Assembly: GCA_020310875.1 (NCBI GenBank)
Contig: CM035408.1
Coordinates: forward strand, 146,450,907-146,514,906
Source of the DNA: Ceratopteris richardii
Taxonomy: Eukaryota > Streptophyta > Polypodiopsida > Polypodiales > Pteridaceae
Length of the DNA: 64,000 nt
Direction of reading: 5' to 3'
Positions 60,800-64,000 of the stretch are shown here, piece by piece; position 1 is the first letter of the stretch, and every line of letters starts with the position of its first letter. The position numbers were made by a program, and so were the translations under genes. The notes under the pieces were generated by a model that ran no database searches, was not told where the DNA came from, and worked only from the letters and a program-made list of their open reading frames with translations.

Positions 60800-63700
60800 A
60801 CTTACTCCATAACATATGTCAATCCCTGTCAATGTTTCATGGTTTAGACTTCCAACTATGATTTGGTATCCTACAATGACTTACAGCAAATCACCTTCAT
60901 GAGCACTCAATTTATGATTTACCTCCATAGGGGTGCTAGCTACCTTTGCATTCTCCAAGTGGAACTTCTTCAACATGTCGTGCACATATTTTCTTTGAGT
61001 GATGTAATTCCAGAGTTAGTGCATACTAACTCAAGTCCAAGAAAATACTTCAAAAACCCTAGGTCACTGATTTTCAACTCCTACATCATCTAGTTTTTTA
61101 TTTGTTTGATGCCATTGGCATCACTACCTATCAAAATGATGTCATCAACATACACACATAAGAATTTTATCTTTGAATTACTCCTCTTGACAAACAGAGA
61201 AGAATCTGCCTTGCTCATCATGAATCCTTGATCCTCAAGGTAGGTAGTTAACCTATGGCTCCATGCCCTAGGTGCCTGCTTCAAACCATAAAGAGCTTTG
61301 TTCGATTTGCACACATGATTTACCTTGCTTGAGTCTTCATAGACAGGAGGTTGAGCCATTGAAATCTAGCCATTGAGTGAAATTCATTTTTCACATCTAG
61401 TTGATACATATTCCAATTTCTAGATACAACTACACTTAGCAATACCCTGATGGTTGGCATTTTAGCCATAGGTGAAAAAGTTTCTTCATAATCTACTCCT
61501 TGGGTTTGTGCAAAACCCTTAGCCACAAGTCTAGCTTTATACCTCATTATGGAACCATCTGAGTTCTTTTTTATTTTGTATATCCACCTAGAACCAATTA
61601 CCTTCATTGATGCCTTCTTGGGTACTAGCTCCCAAGTGTCATTATGTTGGAGTGCTTCTATTACTTCATCCATAGGTTCTTTCCATTCTGCTTTGGTACT
61701 TGCTTCTTCATATGAAGAAGGTTCTTCAAGTGATGTATCCTTGGCAAGATAAATGGAATGCTTAGTAACTAATGAAGTATCATACCCATATCTGATTGGC
61801 TTCTTACTCTCTCTTTGTGATCTCCTCAAGGCTTGGTTGGATGATTCATGTATGTCCTCCAAAATCTTCATCTTGGCCTTGCTTTTTGATTTCCATGCTT
61901 TGAACTCTTCCAAGTTGATGGTGTCCTCATCATTTGATTTGATGTCTTCAATTGTGCTTGGCTCCTCCTTGGTGAGGCTTGGAAATTCTTCTTCCAAGTA
62001 ATATGGCAACTTGAACTTGTTGCATTCACTTTCAAACCAAGAATCATTCTCATCAAACACAAAATCTCTACTGACCATAAATCCTTTGTTGGATGGATTA
62101 TAAAACTTGTATCCTTTTTTATTTATATCATACCCTATGAAGATGCATTCTTCTGCATTAGGGTCTAGCTTACCTCTGATCCGATATGGAACATACACAT
62201 AAGCAACACAACCAATATCCTGCAATGTTCAAGTGATGGCCTTCTACCATGCCATGCCTCATATGGGGTCATCCCATCAAGAGATTTAGAAGGTAACATG
62301 TTAATAAGGTAAGTGGTAGTAGAAACACTCTCTGCCCACAAATAATTAGGCAATTTCTTTTCATTAAGCATTGATCTAGCTACTTCCACAATCAATCTAT
62401 TCCTCCTCTCTGCTACTCCATTTTGCTCACGAGTATACCTAGTAGTAATATCCCTTTTGATACCTCTGTCCTGCAAAAATGCATCAAACTCATTGGAGAA
62501 CTACTCACCTCCTCCATCTGACCTTATCCTCCTTAGAATTTTCCCAGTTTGATTTTCCACAAGTGCAAGATACTTCTTGAAACAACTGAACACTTCATCT
62601 TTATGTTTCATGAAATACAAGATAGTCCACCTACTAAAATCATCAATGAATGACACATAGGACCTTGAGCCTGAAATTGAAGGATCCTTGCTTGGTCCCC
62701 ACACATCTGTGTGGAAAAGTTCCAAATAGTCCTCATGCATATAGCCTTTCTTTGTAAAGGGTAACATGTGTGATTTACCAAACTGACATGCACCACATTT
62801 ATAGATCATATGTTGCTTGGATACATTAAGTATCCCAAGCACACATTGATCTCTACATATCTGCTTCAAGGTTCTCTCACCAATATGCCCTAATCTTTTG
62901 TGCCATATCTCTAATTCAGACAAAGTTTGATCCTTATAATTGTAAAGTGCAATGTTTCTATTGTCCTCAAGCTCAAATGTAAATAATCTACCTGTTTTTT
63001 CTCCCTTGGCTATTCTTATGAATCCATGTTGGGGGTCCTCCACAAAAGCTCCATATTTACTGAACCTTACATGCAAACCCTTTTCCACTATCTTTCCAAC
63101 ACTCATCAGATTCTTTGTGATAGTAGGTACATTAAAAACTCTGCTCAATAGATTCCTATTCCCATCAAAATTTTTGACATTTCCTACCTTGACCACTTAA
63201 TGCTTGGTGTCATCACGTGTCTGCACTTGGTGATTTCCCTTGGGTTCCTCAAGATCAGAAAGAAGAGCTACATTGCCTGCTACATGGTTTGAACAACTTG
63301 ACTCAATATAGAAGAGGTTCTCATCATTCATACCTTGTTTTGAAGTCATGTTCATAATGAGAAGAGAATCCTCTTGATCCTCTATATAATTGTTAAAGTC
63401 TTTTCTTGATTTGTATCCTCCTTGATAATTGTTGTTGTAATTGTTTTTGTATCCATGGTTTTAGCCTTGATTATGGTTGAATCTTCCTCTTGATTGTGCG
63501 TAGCCACCTCTTTGAAATCCTCTTCCTCTTTCGTTCTTGAAGTTCCTATAGCACTCATATGTTGTGTGATTAGACAATCCACATATATTGCATGGGGAAG
63601 AGTTGAAGGGTCTCCCCCTACCTTTCTTACCTCCTCTGCCCATTCCTCTTCAGTTCCTACATCTCCCTGCATAGTTAGCTTGAGAAGTAGTACCTTCATC

Positions 63701-64000
63701 TTCAACTTTCTTGCTCTTTCCTTTATCCTTAGACTTTCCTTTATCTATATAGAGGGCAAAAGAATTGTAATCTCTTGATGGTTCTCCATTTTTGTTGAGC
63801 TTGGCTTCATGGGTAAAGAGTTGTCCCATGAGAGTGGTAAAATCAAGAATTTGCATGTCCATGTAAAAGGTCCAAAGCAGTTGTGAAAGCTTCCCACTTA
63901 TCATATGCCTTGATGCCATTGATTATTTGTATCACTATTTTCTCTTCTTCAATCTCCTCTCCTATGCTTGCCAATTGATCGGCCACATCTTTTACCTTGG
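60800..64000 (-). mobile_element. Ty1/copia retrotransposon F (fossil, runs off right edge)
   Basis: A minus-strand copia element. Parts from 5' (right) to 3' (left): gag (64.0-63.6 kb), CCHC knuckle CNICGLSNHTTYEC (about 63.57 kb), protease region (about 63.3 kb), GAG-pre-integrase and integrase (63.2-62.2 kb), linker (62.0-61.7 kb), RT with YVDDIILIG (about 61.6-60.85 kb). The 5' LTR lies beyond the window, and no RNase H or 3' LTR is seen on the left, where the second X copy begins. Several interruptions. It differs clearly from A and from the B/C/D group. Confidence 0.9.

Overview
This window comes from a large, repeat-rich land-plant nuclear genome. The evidence is Ty1/copia elements with initiator-tRNA-Met-type primer sites (TGGTATCAGAGC), a Ty3/gypsy chromovirus, an L1-like LINE, a DUF659-type hAT transposase, GT-AG introns and low GC. 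I cannot name the species; a gymnosperm or a seed-free plant would fit. No intact ordinary host gene, rRNA, tRNA or CRISPR array is visible. Nearly everything is decayed mobile DNA, so the window reads as a stratigraphy of insertions.

Left part (1-20.4 kb): unrecognised ORFs and short tandem repeats (0-1.95 kb), a hAT transposase relic on the minus strand (2.2-3.2 kb), a copia element on minus (A, 3.23-6.48 kb), and a copia element on plus (B, 6.48-18.79 kb). B is split by a third copia element C (10,698-17,642, target duplication AATAT). A LINE ORF2 tail (18.79-20.4 kb) follows.

Middle part (20.4-41.3 kb): a hairpin-rich tandem array and a CGATCGAAA-rich block at 20.4-21.8 kb, which recur in opposite orientation at 32.5-33.5 kb. 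Between them lie parts of an unusual Ty3/gypsy lineage (H) and about 2.6 kb of simple sequence. Next come an atypical protein-kinase-like pseudogene (33.6-35.0 kb) and a 33-bp minisatellite split by a chromovirus (G, 35,706-41,092, target duplication GGTAT).

Right part (41.3-64 kb): a gypsy element (E) is scattered in three pieces (41.5-43.05, 50.68-51.6 and 58.0-59.7 kb). One gap holds copia element D (51,606-58,008, target duplication ATTAT). The other gap is about 7.6 kb (43.05-50.67 kb) and is the most interesting part. It carries an intron-containing gene resembling an unclassified DDE-type transposase, directly followed on the same strand by a histone-H3-fold gene with a long tail beginning MARTKKNARK, then two long foldbacks, then two unknown multi-exon genes on the opposite strand.

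A second, truncated copy of the transposase-end plus MART-tail pair, with the same TATA-to-ATG spacing, lies on the minus strand at 59.67-60.80 kb. This indicates that the H3-like gene travels with the transposase gene as one mobile module. The window ends in a minus-strand copia element (F, 60.8-64.0 kb) that runs off the right edge.
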